From the NCBI RefSeq assembly GCF_900114355.1, contig NZ_FOSS01000001.1, forward strand, positions 1,414,368 to 1,478,367: a stretch of 64,000 nucleotides of DNA, written 5' to 3'. A program made the position numbers and the translations under genes. Below, piece after piece: positions 45,890 to 54,685 of this stretch. This DNA is from Lysobacter sp. cf310 (GTDB taxonomy: Bacteria; Pseudomonadota; Gammaproteobacteria; Xanthomonadales; Xanthomonadaceae). Every line of letters starts with the position of its first letter. The stretch's first letter is position 1. The notes beneath the pieces are model-generated. The model had not been told where the DNA came from and searched no databases. It saw nothing but the letters and a program-made list of their open reading frames with translations.

Positions 45890-46549
45890 CTACTGCCCCA
45901 ACTTGTGCCAGAACCACCCGTCGCGCTCATCCCAGCGCGTCGCCAGCAATTCGCGGCGCAGCGCGTCGCGCGCCTGCGGGGGCGTGCGTTGCACCAGCAC
46001 GGCGAGATCCTTGCGTTGCTGCGGACTGAGTTCGCGCAGCACCCGCAGCATCGGCTCGTGCTGCTGCAACGGCAGTTGCGCCAACAGCGGCTGCAGCGCC
46101 GCGTAGTCGGCGCCCAGGATCGGCCCCAGCAGCCAGCCGCGTTGCAGGCTGCCGTCGAGGGCGTCGAAACGCGCGCGCAGCGCCTGCTGTTGCTCCGGCG
46201 GCAACGCCGCGTAGCGCGCCGCCGCGGCCTGGGCCAGCGCGCGCTCGTCCGTGGGCAGGGCCTGCCAGGCGGCGTAGCGCTCGCGCAGGCGCGCGCGTTC
46301 GGGCGCGGGCAGCGCGTTCCAGCGCGCGGCGCGGGTGGCGAAGGCGGCGCGTTGCTCGGCGCTCCAGGCCGCCCACTGCGCCGCATTGGCCTGCAAACGC
46401 GCGCGCGCGTCCGCCGGCAGGCGCCGGCCCAGGCTTTGGTATTCCGGCGGCAGGCTTTGCGCCGCCAGCGCGCCCAGACACAGGCTCAGCGCCGCGAAGG
46501 CGAGCGCGCGCACCGGGGCGCGCGAGCGTGTGCGCTCAGCCCGGGACAT
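45890..46549 (-). CDS. Exported DUF3106 protein
   Basis: A 219-residue protein: basic n-region and hydrophobic segment (about 12-30) ending ALAAQS, then an almost wholly helical, Ala/Arg/Gln-rich body with repeated WxxLPxxER-like units (WNALPAPERARLRERYAAW, WQALPTDERALAQAAAARYAAL, LSPQQRKDLAVLVQRTP), the DUF3106 pattern. It overlaps the end of the sigma-like gene by 14 bases and is translationally coupled to it. Periplasmic and perhaps a sensor partner for that protein. Confidence 0.87.
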   Translation of the reverse strand: MSRAERTRSRAPVRALAFAALSLCLGALAAQSLPPEYQSLGRRLPADARARLQANAAQWAAWSAEQRAAFATRAARWNALPAPERARLRERYAAWQALPTDERALAQAAAARYAALPPEQQQALRARFDALDGSLQRGWLLGPILGADYAALQPLLAQLPLQQHEPMLRVLRELSPQQRKDLAVLVQRTPPQARDALRRELLATRWDERDGWFWHKLGQ

Positions 46550-47564
46550 CGGCGCTCTCGGTCTCGGATTCGGTGGTGGTCTCGGCGCCCGACGCGGTCG
46601 CGGCGCCGGTCTCGCCGACCGCCGGTTCGACGCGTTCGCCGGGCAGCCCCTCGGGGCCGGCGCGTTCGCGCGCGGCCAACCAACTGTGGAAAGCCAGCTC
46701 GCGCGCGCCGGCTTCGCCCTCGGGATCGGCGAGCAGGGCGAAGTCGCGGTCGCCGATCAGACCGGCCTCGTGGCCGTAGCGCGAGGCCGGGGCCGCGGCC
46801 TTGGGCAGGGGCTCGACGCGGATGCGCGGGCCGCCCAGCCAGTCGGCCACGCCGCCCAGCGGCCACCACCAGGTCGCCGCGAACGCCAGCGCGCACAGCG
46901 CCAGCAGGCTCCACAGCAGCGCCATGACCCAGCGCGGCCGCCGCGTGGCGGCCAGGGGCGCGTCGCCACGCGCGCCCGCGGCGGCGACCGGCGTGCCGCG
47001 CAAGGCCGCCTCGCGCGCCGCGCTCAGCCGTGCCAGCCGTTCCGGCGGCAGGGTCTTGATGCGGCGATGGATCTGCTCACGCAGTTGTTGCCAGGCCGCC
47101 GGGTCGGCGCGGCCGTCGGCGTGGTGCGGCAGGGCGCGTTGCAGGGCCAGGCGGTAGGTCGGCTGGGCCACGCCCAGGGCCGCGGCCGCGTCGGGTTCGG
47201 ACAACCCGGCCGCCAGGCGCAGCAGCAAGGCCGCGCGCGGGCCATGGCCGAGCTCGCCGAGGCGGTCGGTGGCGTCCAAGGGGATCGCGACCCGGGTGCG
47301 CTGGTGCAGCCCGGGCTGGGCCAGCAGCTGCGACCAGAAGCGGCGCGGCCAATCGGCCATGGGCGCGGCCTCGATGCCGGCGCGGAAGGCCTGCATCGCC
47401 GCCGCCAGGGCGGCGTCGCCGGCGCCGGCGTCGCCCGCCTGCAGCTCGGCCAGGACCGCGCCGCGACGCTCGACGCCGCGCAGAAACGCGGCCAGGGCGG
47501 CCGGCGCATCGTTCGAGTGCCCGGCGGTGCCGGAGGATGTGGAGCCCGTTGCGGCGGGGCTCAT
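46536..47564 (-). CDS. Membrane protein with sigma-70 region 4-like domain
   Basis: A 342-residue protein. Residues about 95-150 (LGHGPRAALLLRLAAGLSEPDAAAALGVAQPTYRLALQRAL) look like a sigma region 4 helix-turn-helix with no obvious region 2. A single membrane helix lies at about 212-236 (VMALLWSLLALCALAFAATWWW), and a C-terminal exported part ends in a Glu/Thr/Ser-rich tail. It reads as a cytoplasmic DNA-binding or anti-sigma-like head tied to a periplasmic domain. The downstream DUF3106 gene overlaps it. Mechanism is unproven, and the HTH call is by eye. Confidence 0.75.
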   Translation of the reverse strand: MSPAATGSTSSGTAGHSNDAPAALAAFLRGVERRGAVLAELQAGDAGAGDAALAAAMQAFRAGIEAAPMADWPRRFWSQLLAQPGLHQRTRVAIPLDATDRLGELGHGPRAALLLRLAAGLSEPDAAAALGVAQPTYRLALQRALPHHADGRADPAAWQQLREQIHRRIKTLPPERLARLSAAREAALRGTPVAAAGARGDAPLAATRRPRWVMALLWSLLALCALAFAATWWWPLGGVADWLGGPRIRVEPLPKAAAPASRYGHEAGLIGDRDFALLADPEGEAGARELAFHSWLAARERAGPEGLPGERVEPAVGETGAATASGAETTTESETESADVPG

Positions 47565-48004
47565 CGCGTACGCATCAGCATGACCGCATCATAGCGAGGC
47601 GGCGGTCGCATAAAACCGCTTGACACGGCGCCAATACCTGCTCCGCGAAGCAGGACGCGGCCTGCAGGAAAAAACGGTTGTGCACAGCGGTAACGGAACC
47701 GTCATCAGGCTGAGGAAGAACCCCCAAACGCCCTGCATTACAACGATGTTTCACGGTCAAGCCTTTGATTATCAAAGAGATATACGCATTGGCGATTTTT
47801 TCACCAACCTGGCTGCAGAGCTTATTCCAGCTTCATCGCGCAGCCCTGCCGACGCGGCATGCACAGATTTATCCACAGCTCGTGTGGATAAGGGTGAATT
47901 TTCTTTAAGCACCGCCACTTGCGTGCGCTTTGTCACGGCGGGGGCAGCAATAGGTCGCAACTGCGTCGGCGCCGATTCGCGACCGCGCTCGCTAGACTGA
48001 GCGC
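47565..48004. other. AT-richer regulatory spacer upstream of priA
   Basis: 440 bases whose composition (for example GATTATCAAAGAGATATACGC) is markedly more AT-rich than the surroundings. It contains a perfect palindrome CTTTGAT-T-ATCAAAG (47763-47777), a run of T (47794-47799) and the inverted DnaA boxes listed separately. A 126-residue frame crosses it but has no domain or ribosome site and is not called. Confidence 0.6.
47869..47891. promoter_or_regulatory. Pair of perfect inverted DnaA boxes
   Basis: TTATCCACA (47869-47877), five bases, then TGTGGATAA (47883-47891): both match the strict consensus. They lie 114 bases before the priA start and next to the AT-rich stretch, so they could let DnaA control priA or mark a DnaA reservoir. 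oriC is not implied, because dnaA, rpmH and gyrB are not here. Confidence 0.75.
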
Positions 48005-50236
48005 ATGTCCGACGGCTCCGCTCAGTCACTTACACACGTCTGGCGGGTCGCCCTGCCCGTGCCCCTGCCGCGCCTGTTCGATTACCGCCCCGCCGACGGC
48101 CTCGAGGCGACGCCTGCCGACGTCGGCATGCGGGTGCGCGTGCCCTTCGGCAGCCGCGAGCTGGTCGGGGTGGTCGCCGACACCGGCGCCGCCGACGCCA
48201 GCGCGCCGGAACCCAAATCCGCGCTGAGCCGGCTCGACCCGCAGCCGCTGTTCCACGGTGAGCTGCTGGAGTCGCTGCGCTGGCTGGCCCGCTACACCCA
48301 TGCCCCGCTGGGCGAAGTGTTCGCGACCGCGCTGCCGGCGCCGCTGCGCCACGGCGAACCGTTGGCCGATACCCACGCCTGGGCCTGGCGGCTCACCGAG
48401 ACCGGGGCGACCGCGCGTCCGGGCCTGCGCGCGGGCCGCCCGCGCCGCCTCGCCGACCGCCTCGCGGCCGGCCCCTGCGACGAGGACGCGCTGGAACTGG
48501 TCGACGCCGCCCACGATCCCGACTGGCGCGCCGCCGCGCGCGCGCTGGCCAAGCGCGGCCTGGCCGAGCGCATCGCGGTGCCGGCCAACACCCTGGCCGC
48601 CGTGCCGCAGCCCGGGCCCGCGCTCAACGACGAACAGCAGGCCGCCGTCGACGCCATCCTGGCGGTGCGCGACGGCTTCGCCCCGCTGCTGCTGGACGGC
48701 GTCACCGGCAGCGGCAAGACCGAGGTTTATCTGCGCGCGATCGCCGACTGCCTCGCACGCGGCCGCCAGGCGTTGGTGCTGGTGCCGGAGATCGGCCTGA
48801 CCCCGCAGACCCTGGCGCGCTTCCGCGCGCGTCTGGGCGTGCCGGTGCATGCGCTGCATTCCGGCCTGGGCGACGGCGAACGCGCGCGCACCTGGGCCGC
48901 CTGCCTGCGCGGCGAGGCGCGGGTAATCGTGGGCACCCGCTCGGCGATCTTCCTGCCTCTGCCCGAGGCCGGCCTGATCGTGATCGACGAGGAGCACGAC
49001 GGCAGCTTCAAGCAGCTCGACGGCATCCGTTACCACGCCCGCGACTTCGCCCTGGTGCGCGCCAAGGCGCTGAACGTGCCGGTGCTGCTGGGCAGCGCGA
49101 CGCCGTCGCTGGAATCGCTGCGCAACGCCCAGGCCGGACGCTACGCGCACTTGCGCCTGCTGCAACGCGCCGGCAACGCCAAGCCGCCGCGGGTGCGCGT
49201 GGTCGACGTGCGCAAGCGCCCGCTCGAGGCCGGCCTGTCGCCGGAACTGATCGACACCATCGCGCGCGCGCTCGATGCCGACGGCCAGGTGCTGGTGTTC
49301 AAGAACCGTCGCGGCTACGCGCCGGTGCTGATCTGCCACGACTGCGGCTGGAGCGCGCACTGCCACCGTTGCAGCACGCCGACTTCGCCCACGCCGATGA
49401 CCGTGCACGCGGCCGGCCGCCGCCTGCAATGCCACCACTGCGGCGCGCGCCGGCCCGCACCCAACGCCTGCCCGGACTGCGGCGGGCTGGCGCTGCAATC
49501 GCAGGGCGCCGGCACCGAGCGCATCGAGGAAGCGCTGGCCGCGCGCTTTCCGGAGGTGCCAGTGCTGCGCATCGATCGCGGCACCACCCAACGCCGCGAC
49601 GCGCTGGAACACCATCTGGCCGAGTTCGGCACCGCGCGCGGCATCCTGGTCGGCACCCAGATGCTGGCCAAGGGCCACGACCTGCCGCACCTGACCCTGG
49701 TCGCGGTGGTCGGCATCGACGAAGGCTTGTTCAGCGCCGACTTTCGCGCGCCGGAAAAACTCGCGCAGCTGCTGATCCAGGTCGCCGGCCGCGCCGGCCG
49801 CGCGCACAAGCCCGGCGAAGTGGTGCTGCAAACCCATCACCCCGAGCATCCGCTGCTGAGCACCCTGCTCGCGGGCGGCTATGCGGCCTTCGCCGAGCTG
49901 GAACTGGCGCAGCGCGAGCTGGCCGGTTTCCCGCCGTATGCGCACATGGCCTTGCTGCGCGCCGAGGCCAAGGAGACCGAGCTCGCCAACGCCTTCCTGC
50001 AGGCCGCGCGGCTGGCGTTGCGCGAAGTCGGCGACGACACGCTCGAGCTCAACGGCCCGGTGCCGGCGCCGATGCCGCGCCGCGCCGGCTACCAACGCGC
50101 GCAGCTGATCCTGTCGGCGCCGGAGCGGCGCGCGCTGCACGCGGCGCTGGATCGCGCCCTGCCTTCGATCCACGCCCTGCCCGAGGCGCGCAAGGTGCGC
50201 TGGTCGCTGGACGTGGACCCGGCGGACTTGTACTGA
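48005..50236 (+). CDS. priA: Primosomal protein N' (replication restart helicase PriA)
   Basis: A 743-residue 3'-5' helicase that restarts stalled forks. The N-terminal DNA 3'-end-binding domain opens HVWRVALPVPLPRLFDYRPA. The helicase has Walker A GVTGSGKTEVYLRAIADCL (about 232-250), Walker B as VIDEEHDGSFKQ, VLLGSATPSLESL and the zinc-binding insert with CHDC, CHRC, CHHC and CPDC pairs (about 440-500). Motifs V/VI read GTQMLAKGHDLPHL and QLLIQVAGRAGRAHKPGEVVLQT. The length matches the family. It is convergent with the kinase gene after 18 bases. Confidence 0.97.
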   Translation: MSDGSAQSLTHVWRVALPVPLPRLFDYRPADGLEATPADVGMRVRVPFGSRELVGVVADTGAADASAPEPKSALSRLDPQPLFHGELLESLRWLARYTHAPLGEVFATALPAPLRHGEPLADTHAWAWRLTETGATARPGLRAGRPRRLADRLAAGPCDEDALELVDAAHDPDWRAAARALAKRGLAERIAVPANTLAAVPQPGPALNDEQQAAVDAILAVRDGFAPLLLDGVTGSGKTEVYLRAIADCLARGRQALVLVPEIGLTPQTLARFRARLGVPVHALHSGLGDGERARTWAACLRGEARVIVGTRSAIFLPLPEAGLIVIDEEHDGSFKQLDGIRYHARDFALVRAKALNVPVLLGSATPSLESLRNAQAGRYAHLRLLQRAGNAKPPRVRVVDVRKRPLEAGLSPELIDTIARALDADGQVLVFKNRRGYAPVLICHDCGWSAHCHRCSTPTSPTPMTVHAAGRRLQCHHCGARRPAPNACPDCGGLALQSQGAGTERIEEALAARFPEVPVLRIDRGTTQRRDALEHHLAEFGTARGILVGTQMLAKGHDLPHLTLVAVVGIDEGLFSADFRAPEKLAQLLIQVAGRAGRAHKPGEVVLQTHHPEHPLLSTLLAGGYAAFAELELAQRELAGFPPYAHMALLRAEAKETELANAFLQAARLALREVGDDTLELNGPVPAPMPRRAGYQRAQLILSAPERRALHAALDRALPSIHALPEARKVRWSLDVDPADLY

Positions 50237-50254
50237 CGCCGGCGTACGGCCGGG

Positions 50255-52096
50255 CTACACCGCCAGCGGAAAGTCCAGACGCAGGCCGGTGCCCCGGGGG
50301 CCGGATTCGATCCGCAGCTCGCCGCCCAGACGCTGCGCGCGCAGCCGCATGCTGGCCAAGCCGGCGCCGCCGTCGTCCGCAGGCGCCGACGCGATGCCCG
50401 CGCCGTCGTCGTCGATGCGCAGCTGCAGGCGGTCGTCGACGCGGCGCAGTTGCACGTCCACGCGGCGCGCGCGGCTGTGCTTGAACACGTTGGTCAACGC
50501 CTCCTGCAGCAGCCGCAGCAAGTCCAGGCTGCGCGCGCTGCCCAGCTCGACGCCGTCCAGTCCGTCCAGCTGCCAGCGGCTGTCGATATCGGCCGTTTCC
50601 AGCAGGCGCCCCAGGCGATGCCGCAGCGGTGCCAGCTGCGCGCCCAGGTCGGCGTGTTCGCGCGCGGTGCTGTCGATCACCAGGCGCAGGTCGTCGCGCA
50701 TGTCCTTCAGGGTCGCGATCACCGCCGCCTTGGGCATGTCGTCGGGCGCCTGCTGCAGCTGCGCGATCGCGCCGACCAGGGTGCCGCCGAAACCGTCGTG
50801 CAGGTCGCGCACCAGTTGCAGGCGCTCGCCGGCGCGGCTGTGCGCGAGCTCCAAGGCGTGCTGGCGCGACAGCGTGGTCGCCAGTTCGGAGGTGGCCATG
50901 TCGACTTCGCGCTTGAGTTCCAGGTTGAAGCCTTCCACGCGCCGCATCGCGCTCACGAAACGGTAGGACAGCACGAAGCCGATGCCGACCAGGGTCAGCA
51001 CCGACGTCAGACTCAACCAATAGGTCGTGCCCTGCACCCAGCCGAAGAACAGCGCGAAATCGCGGAACGACACCAGCACCGGCAGCAGCAGGCAGGCCGC
51101 CAGCACCAAGGCGTCCGGGCGGCGGCTGCGCCAGGCCTGGACCAGGAACCAGCCGATGCTGATGTAGTAGATCAAGCCGCCCAGCGCGAACCACAGGTTG
51201 CGGTGGTGGCCCATCCAGGCCGGCGCCAACGCCGCCGCCAGCAACGACAGCGCCGCCAGCGCGGCGAGCACGCGCTCCAGGCGCGGATACCGACGCTCGC
51301 AGTAACGCAGCAGGAACAGCGCATAGCTGGCGCCGGCGGCCACGTAGAACGCGGCGTTGAAGGCCTGCCAGGCATCGGTGCCGGTCAGCGGCCAGATCTC
51401 GGTGGCGATGTGGTTGTAGGCGTACAGCGATCCGATCAGTTCGGTCAGGGCGAACCAGCCGTACACGCTGTCCTTGCGCCGCAGCAGCCACATCAGCAGA
51501 AACACGCCGCCCAGCACCGCCGACATGGCCAGGTTGATCAGCTTGATGTCGTAGCGCAGGAAGCGTTCGCTGCGGTAGCGCTGCTGCAGGGCCTGCGGAT
51601 CGCCGACCCGCACCGGCCCGGCGCCGGGTTGGTAGGCCGCCAGACCGGACACGCGCAACCATACGACGTTGTCGCCCGCGCGCAGCAGCGAAGGCGGCAG
51701 CAGCGCGTAGTGCGGCGCGTTCCAGGTGCGCGACAGCGGTTCGACCAGTTGCGGATCGCGCGCCACCGCTTCGCCGTTGACGTAGATCGCGCCGCTCAGG
51801 CTCATGTAGTCGGCCAGCAACGCGGTCGGCCGGCGCGGATCGTCCTGGCGCCAGCGCAGCCGGTACCAGACCACCCCGTCGTGGTCGGGCCAGCGCTCCT
51901 GCCACAGATCCAGCAAGCGCACCGGCGTCCAGCCCGAGGCCGGCGGCGCGGCCGCGTTCCAATCCGAACGCACCGCCTCGCCGCGATCCAGCAGCTGCAC
52001 GCCGGGTTCTTCGGCCGCATGAACCGGCAACGAGGCGAAGCTCAGGCAGATCCACAGGATCAGCAGCCAAGCCGCGCCGGCGCGCGACGGCTTCAG
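50255..52096 (-). CDS. 7TM-DISM histidine kinase
   Basis: A 613-residue sensor kinase. A signal peptide (KPSRAGAAWLLILWICLSFASLPVHAA) precedes a periplasmic jelly-roll DISM-type domain (about 30-165, DGVVWYRLRWRQDD, NVVWLRVSGLAAYQPG), seven membrane helices (about 182-385), a coiled coil, the HisKA_3 phosphoacceptor His433 in QLVRDLHDGFGG, and an ATPase domain with LLQEALTNVFKHSRA and DDGAGIA. No ATG, GTG or TTG suits the signal peptide. The best start is CTG at 52096, which overlaps the regulator stop (CTGA); this is inferred. The kinase is coupled to the downstream-signalling LuxR-type regulator gene immediately upstream. Confidence 0.85.
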   Translation of the reverse strand: MKPSRAGAAWLLILWICLSFASLPVHAAEEPGVQLLDRGEAVRSDWNAAAPPASGWTPVRLLDLWQERWPDHDGVVWYRLRWRQDDPRRPTALLADYMSLSGAIYVNGEAVARDPQLVEPLSRTWNAPHYALLPPSLLRAGDNVVWLRVSGLAAYQPGAGPVRVGDPQALQQRYRSERFLRYDIKLINLAMSAVLGGVFLLMWLLRRKDSVYGWFALTELIGSLYAYNHIATEIWPLTGTDAWQAFNAAFYVAAGASYALFLLRYCERRYPRLERVLAALAALSLLAAALAPAWMGHHRNLWFALGGLIYYISIGWFLVQAWRSRRPDALVLAACLLLPVLVSFRDFALFFGWVQGTTYWLSLTSVLTLVGIGFVLSYRFVSAMRRVEGFNLELKREVDMATSELATTLSRQHALELAHSRAGERLQLVRDLHDGFGGTLVGAIAQLQQAPDDMPKAAVIATLKDMRDDLRLVIDSTAREHADLGAQLAPLRHRLGRLLETADIDSRWQLDGLDGVELGSARSLDLLRLLQEALTNVFKHSRARRVDVQLRRVDDRLQLRIDDDGAGIASAPADDGGAGLASMRLRAQRLGGELRIESGPRGTGLRLDFPLAV

Positions 52097-52767
52097 TTGA
52101 GCAATCCCAGCGCGCGCGCCTCGAACACCGCCGCGGTGCGCGAACCCACCGCGAGTTTGCGGTAGATGTTCTTGGTGTGGCATTCGATGGTGAGCTTGGA
52201 CAGCGCCACCAGTTCGGCGATCTCGCGGTTGCTGAACCCCTGCGCGACCAAGCGCAGGATTTCGCGTTCGCGTTCGGACAACTGCGCCGCGGGCTCGGGT
52301 ACCGGCGGCGCGGCGCGCGCCGGCGCCTGCTGCACCAGCGCCAGGATCCTGCGCGCGATCAAAGGATCGATCGGCGCGCCGCCGCGTTGCAGGCTTTGCA
52401 GGCACAGGCGCAGTTCGTCGTCGTCGCGGTCCTTGAGCAGGTAACCGATCGCGCCGGCCTGCACCGCGGCCAGCAGGGTCTCTTCCTCGGCATAGGCCGA
52501 CACGATCACCGCCGCGGTCTGCGGCCGGTGCGCGCCCAGCCATGCGATCAGCTCGATGCCGCTGCCGTCGGGCAGTTGCACGTCGATCAAGGCCAGGTCG
52601 TAGCGGCCCTGCTGCAGGCGCGCGCGCGCCTGAGCCAGATCGGCGGCGCTGTCGATGCGCGCCTGCGGACCGGCCAGGGCGCGCATCAGGCCGAGCATGC
52701 GCGTGCGCGCCGAGGCCTCGTCCTCGACGATCAGCACCGTACTCAGATCGATGGGCTGCGGTTCCAT
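52093..52767 (-). CDS. NarL/LuxR-type response regulator
   Basis: A 224-residue two-domain regulator. The receiver has LIVEDEASARTRML (acid pocket E15, D16), phosphoacceptor D62 in LALIDVQLPDG, and Lys in YLLKDRDDDEL (about 106-116). The C-terminal LuxR-type helix-turn-helix (about 160-224) reads LSEREREILRLVAQGFSNREIAE then LSKLTIECHTKNIYRKLAVGSR. It pairs with the overlapping kinase gene; its targets are unknown. ATG 52767 was chosen over the longer Arg-rich frame. Confidence 0.93.
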   Translation of the reverse strand: MEPQPIDLSTVLIVEDEASARTRMLGLMRALAGPQARIDSAADLAQARARLQQGRYDLALIDVQLPDGSGIELIAWLGAHRPQTAAVIVSAYAEEETLLAAVQAGAIGYLLKDRDDDELRLCLQSLQRGGAPIDPLIARRILALVQQAPARAAPPVPEPAAQLSEREREILRLVAQGFSNREIAELVALSKLTIECHTKNIYRKLAVGSRTAAVFEARALGLLN

Positions 52768-52881
52768 GCCTCTGTCTCGCGCGCCGGCCGTAGCGGCCGC
52801 ATCAGTGTAGCCTCCGCGCGCAGCGGGATGAGCGGAGCGCGCCGCCGTACCGCGGCGCACGCGAGTGGCGCGGCGCGCGCC

Positions 52882-54600
52882 TCAGTGCGGCAAGGCGTCG
52901 AGCACCGCCGCACGCAGCGCCGCGACATCGCCGGCGGCGACCTCGCGCCAGCCGCCCAGGGTCGGATCCAGGCCGCAGGCCGCGGTCGCGATCACCGGCA
53001 CGCCGCTGGCCAGCGCGCTCAACAAGGCGCGCGGCTGATGTTCGACCCAGGCCGGCAACGCCACCGCATCGGCTTCGAGCAGACCCTCCCGGTACGAGGC
53101 GACGCGACGCAGCCTGGCGCGTCCCGGGTCGAGGCCGCGCTCGCTGTCGCCGGGCGGCAGCAGGATCTCGACCGCCTCATCGCCCAGCGCGGCCAGCAAT
53201 TCGAGGATGCCCTTGCGCGCCAACGGCGAGGCGGGAAAGAACACGCGCGGTCGGTCGTTGCGCGGCACGCGCGCATCGACGGGCACGGGCTCGGGCAGGG
53301 TCCAGGCCAGCGGCCGCGCGCGCGCGCCGGCCAGCGCCAGGATCTGCGCATGCGGGCTCCACCAGGCATCGGCGGCGAGCAGGCCGTTCCACTCGGCTTC
53401 GATCAGGGCCGGATCGGCGCGGAAGTCGCGCAGCGACAGCACTTGCGGATGCCGCTGCGAAGCGCGGTCGAGTTCGGACTGCAGCGCGCGCATCGGCAGC
53501 GCGCTCATCATCACCGCGTAGCGGCGGCCGGCGAGTTCGCCCTCGCGCCAAAGAAAGGGCAGCAGGCTCTGCGGCAGCACCAGGTCCAGATCGTTGGGCC
53601 GCAACTGTCGCGCCAGATCGCGCGCGTGCGCGCGCAGCTGGGCCAGGCGCACCTGCGGCAGGGCCTGGCCGCGCCAGCGGCCATAGCGCCAGGCCAGCGA
53701 TTGCAGCACGCGCCGCGCCGGCGCCTGGGCTGGAAAGCGCAGGCCGCCAGGACCGAACACGCGATCGCCGTCCTCGCGTTGCGCTTGCAGCGCCGCGCGA
53801 AACTCGGGCCAGGCCTCCTCCATCCACCACAGCCGATGCAAGCCGTCCGCGCTGGGGCCGGTGTGGCGATGGCAGGCGTGCTGCTCGCAACTGCCGCAGT
53901 CGTTGCTGGCCTCGGGCGGCCGGCGCGGCGACATCGCCAGCGGCCAGCTCTGTTCGCCCGCGTTGCGATAGCCGCGAATGCGCAGCAGCAGACGCTGCGC
54001 GTCCATGCTCGCCTCCAGCCGCCATGCATACGGCGCGCGCAAGCGCAGGTCCAGATAATTCCAGAACACGGTGGCATCGCGATCCTGTTCGGCCAGCGAG
54101 CCAGGCAATACGCGCGAATGACGGTGACGCTCGACGATCTCCAGCCCCGCGCGCACCGCGCCGTCGTAGAGCGCATTGCTGAGCTGGCACAGGCCGCCGC
54201 CCACCGCCGGGATCACGCAGCCCTCGCGCAACTCGCGGCCGACCGCGTAACCGCGTGCGCGGGTGGCGCGCCCGACCTGCTTCCAGAAACCGAAGCTGGC
54301 GCCGGCCGGCACTTCCACGCCGTGCAGCCGCTTCAGCGCCAGGCGCAGGTTCTGCAGCTTGCCGGCGACCAGCAGCGGATCGGCCTCGTCCAGCGGCCAC
54401 AGCGAGCTTTCGAATTCGGCCAGCACCGGCGCGTCGCGCAACGCCTCGGCGCGCGCGTGCCGGCGCGGGCGTTGCCGATCCAGGGCGTCGCGCCACCAGC
54501 GCAGCCCGCGCAGGCCCCAGGCCTTGCACGCGAACACCAGCGCCTGGCCGCGCGTCGGCGGCGGCGCGGTGGCCGCGATGGCGATCGCCACGGTGTTCAT
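52882..54600 (-). CDS. VanW-domain protein with C-terminal glycosyltransferase-like half
   Basis: A 572-residue protein. Residues about 80-200 form a VanW domain: LQNLRLALKRLHGVEVPAG, FGFWKQVGRATRARGYAVG, GCVIPAVGGGLCQLSNALYD and HRHSRVLPGS. Next comes a Cys cluster C235-x2-C238-x4-C243 with adjacent His. From about 300 to the end the sequence has a GT-B-like pattern: RPRVFFPASPLARKGILELL, YREGLLEADAVALPAWVEHQ, ALASGVPVIATAACGLDP. ATG 54600 follows GGGAGGGAA. No signal peptide is seen. VanW domains are known from vancomycin-resistance accessory proteins and have no established reaction; the fusion suggests an envelope glycan job but this is inference. Confidence 0.8.
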   Translation of the reverse strand: MNTVAIAIAATAPPPTRGQALVFACKAWGLRGLRWWRDALDRQRPRRHARAEALRDAPVLAEFESSLWPLDEADPLLVAGKLQNLRLALKRLHGVEVPAGASFGFWKQVGRATRARGYAVGRELREGCVIPAVGGGLCQLSNALYDGAVRAGLEIVERHRHSRVLPGSLAEQDRDATVFWNYLDLRLRAPYAWRLEASMDAQRLLLRIRGYRNAGEQSWPLAMSPRRPPEASNDCGSCEQHACHRHTGPSADGLHRLWWMEEAWPEFRAALQAQREDGDRVFGPGGLRFPAQAPARRVLQSLAWRYGRWRGQALPQVRLAQLRAHARDLARQLRPNDLDLVLPQSLLPFLWREGELAGRRYAVMMSALPMRALQSELDRASQRHPQVLSLRDFRADPALIEAEWNGLLAADAWWSPHAQILALAGARARPLAWTLPEPVPVDARVPRNDRPRVFFPASPLARKGILELLAALGDEAVEILLPPGDSERGLDPGRARLRRVASYREGLLEADAVALPAWVEHQPRALLSALASGVPVIATAACGLDPTLGGWREVAAGDVAALRAAVLDALPH

Positions 54601-54685
54601 GCCGGTTCCCTCCCCCTGCAAACACGCGGCCCGGCAGGGCCGGCCGCCGCGACATCCATCCTATCCGTTCGCCTGCGCGGCCGCG

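Noticed and set aside
47869-47891. Chromosomal origin (oriC)
   Set aside because: Only two exact boxes and no dnaA, rpmH, gidA or gyrB in the neighbourhood.
47620-48000. 126-residue frame before priA
   Set aside because: No domain, poor start and a regulatory-looking AT-rich region; treated as spacer.
52097-52543. Upstream extension of the kinase frame
   Set aside because: It lies wholly inside the regulator gene in another phase and is Arg/Gly-rich without a domain.
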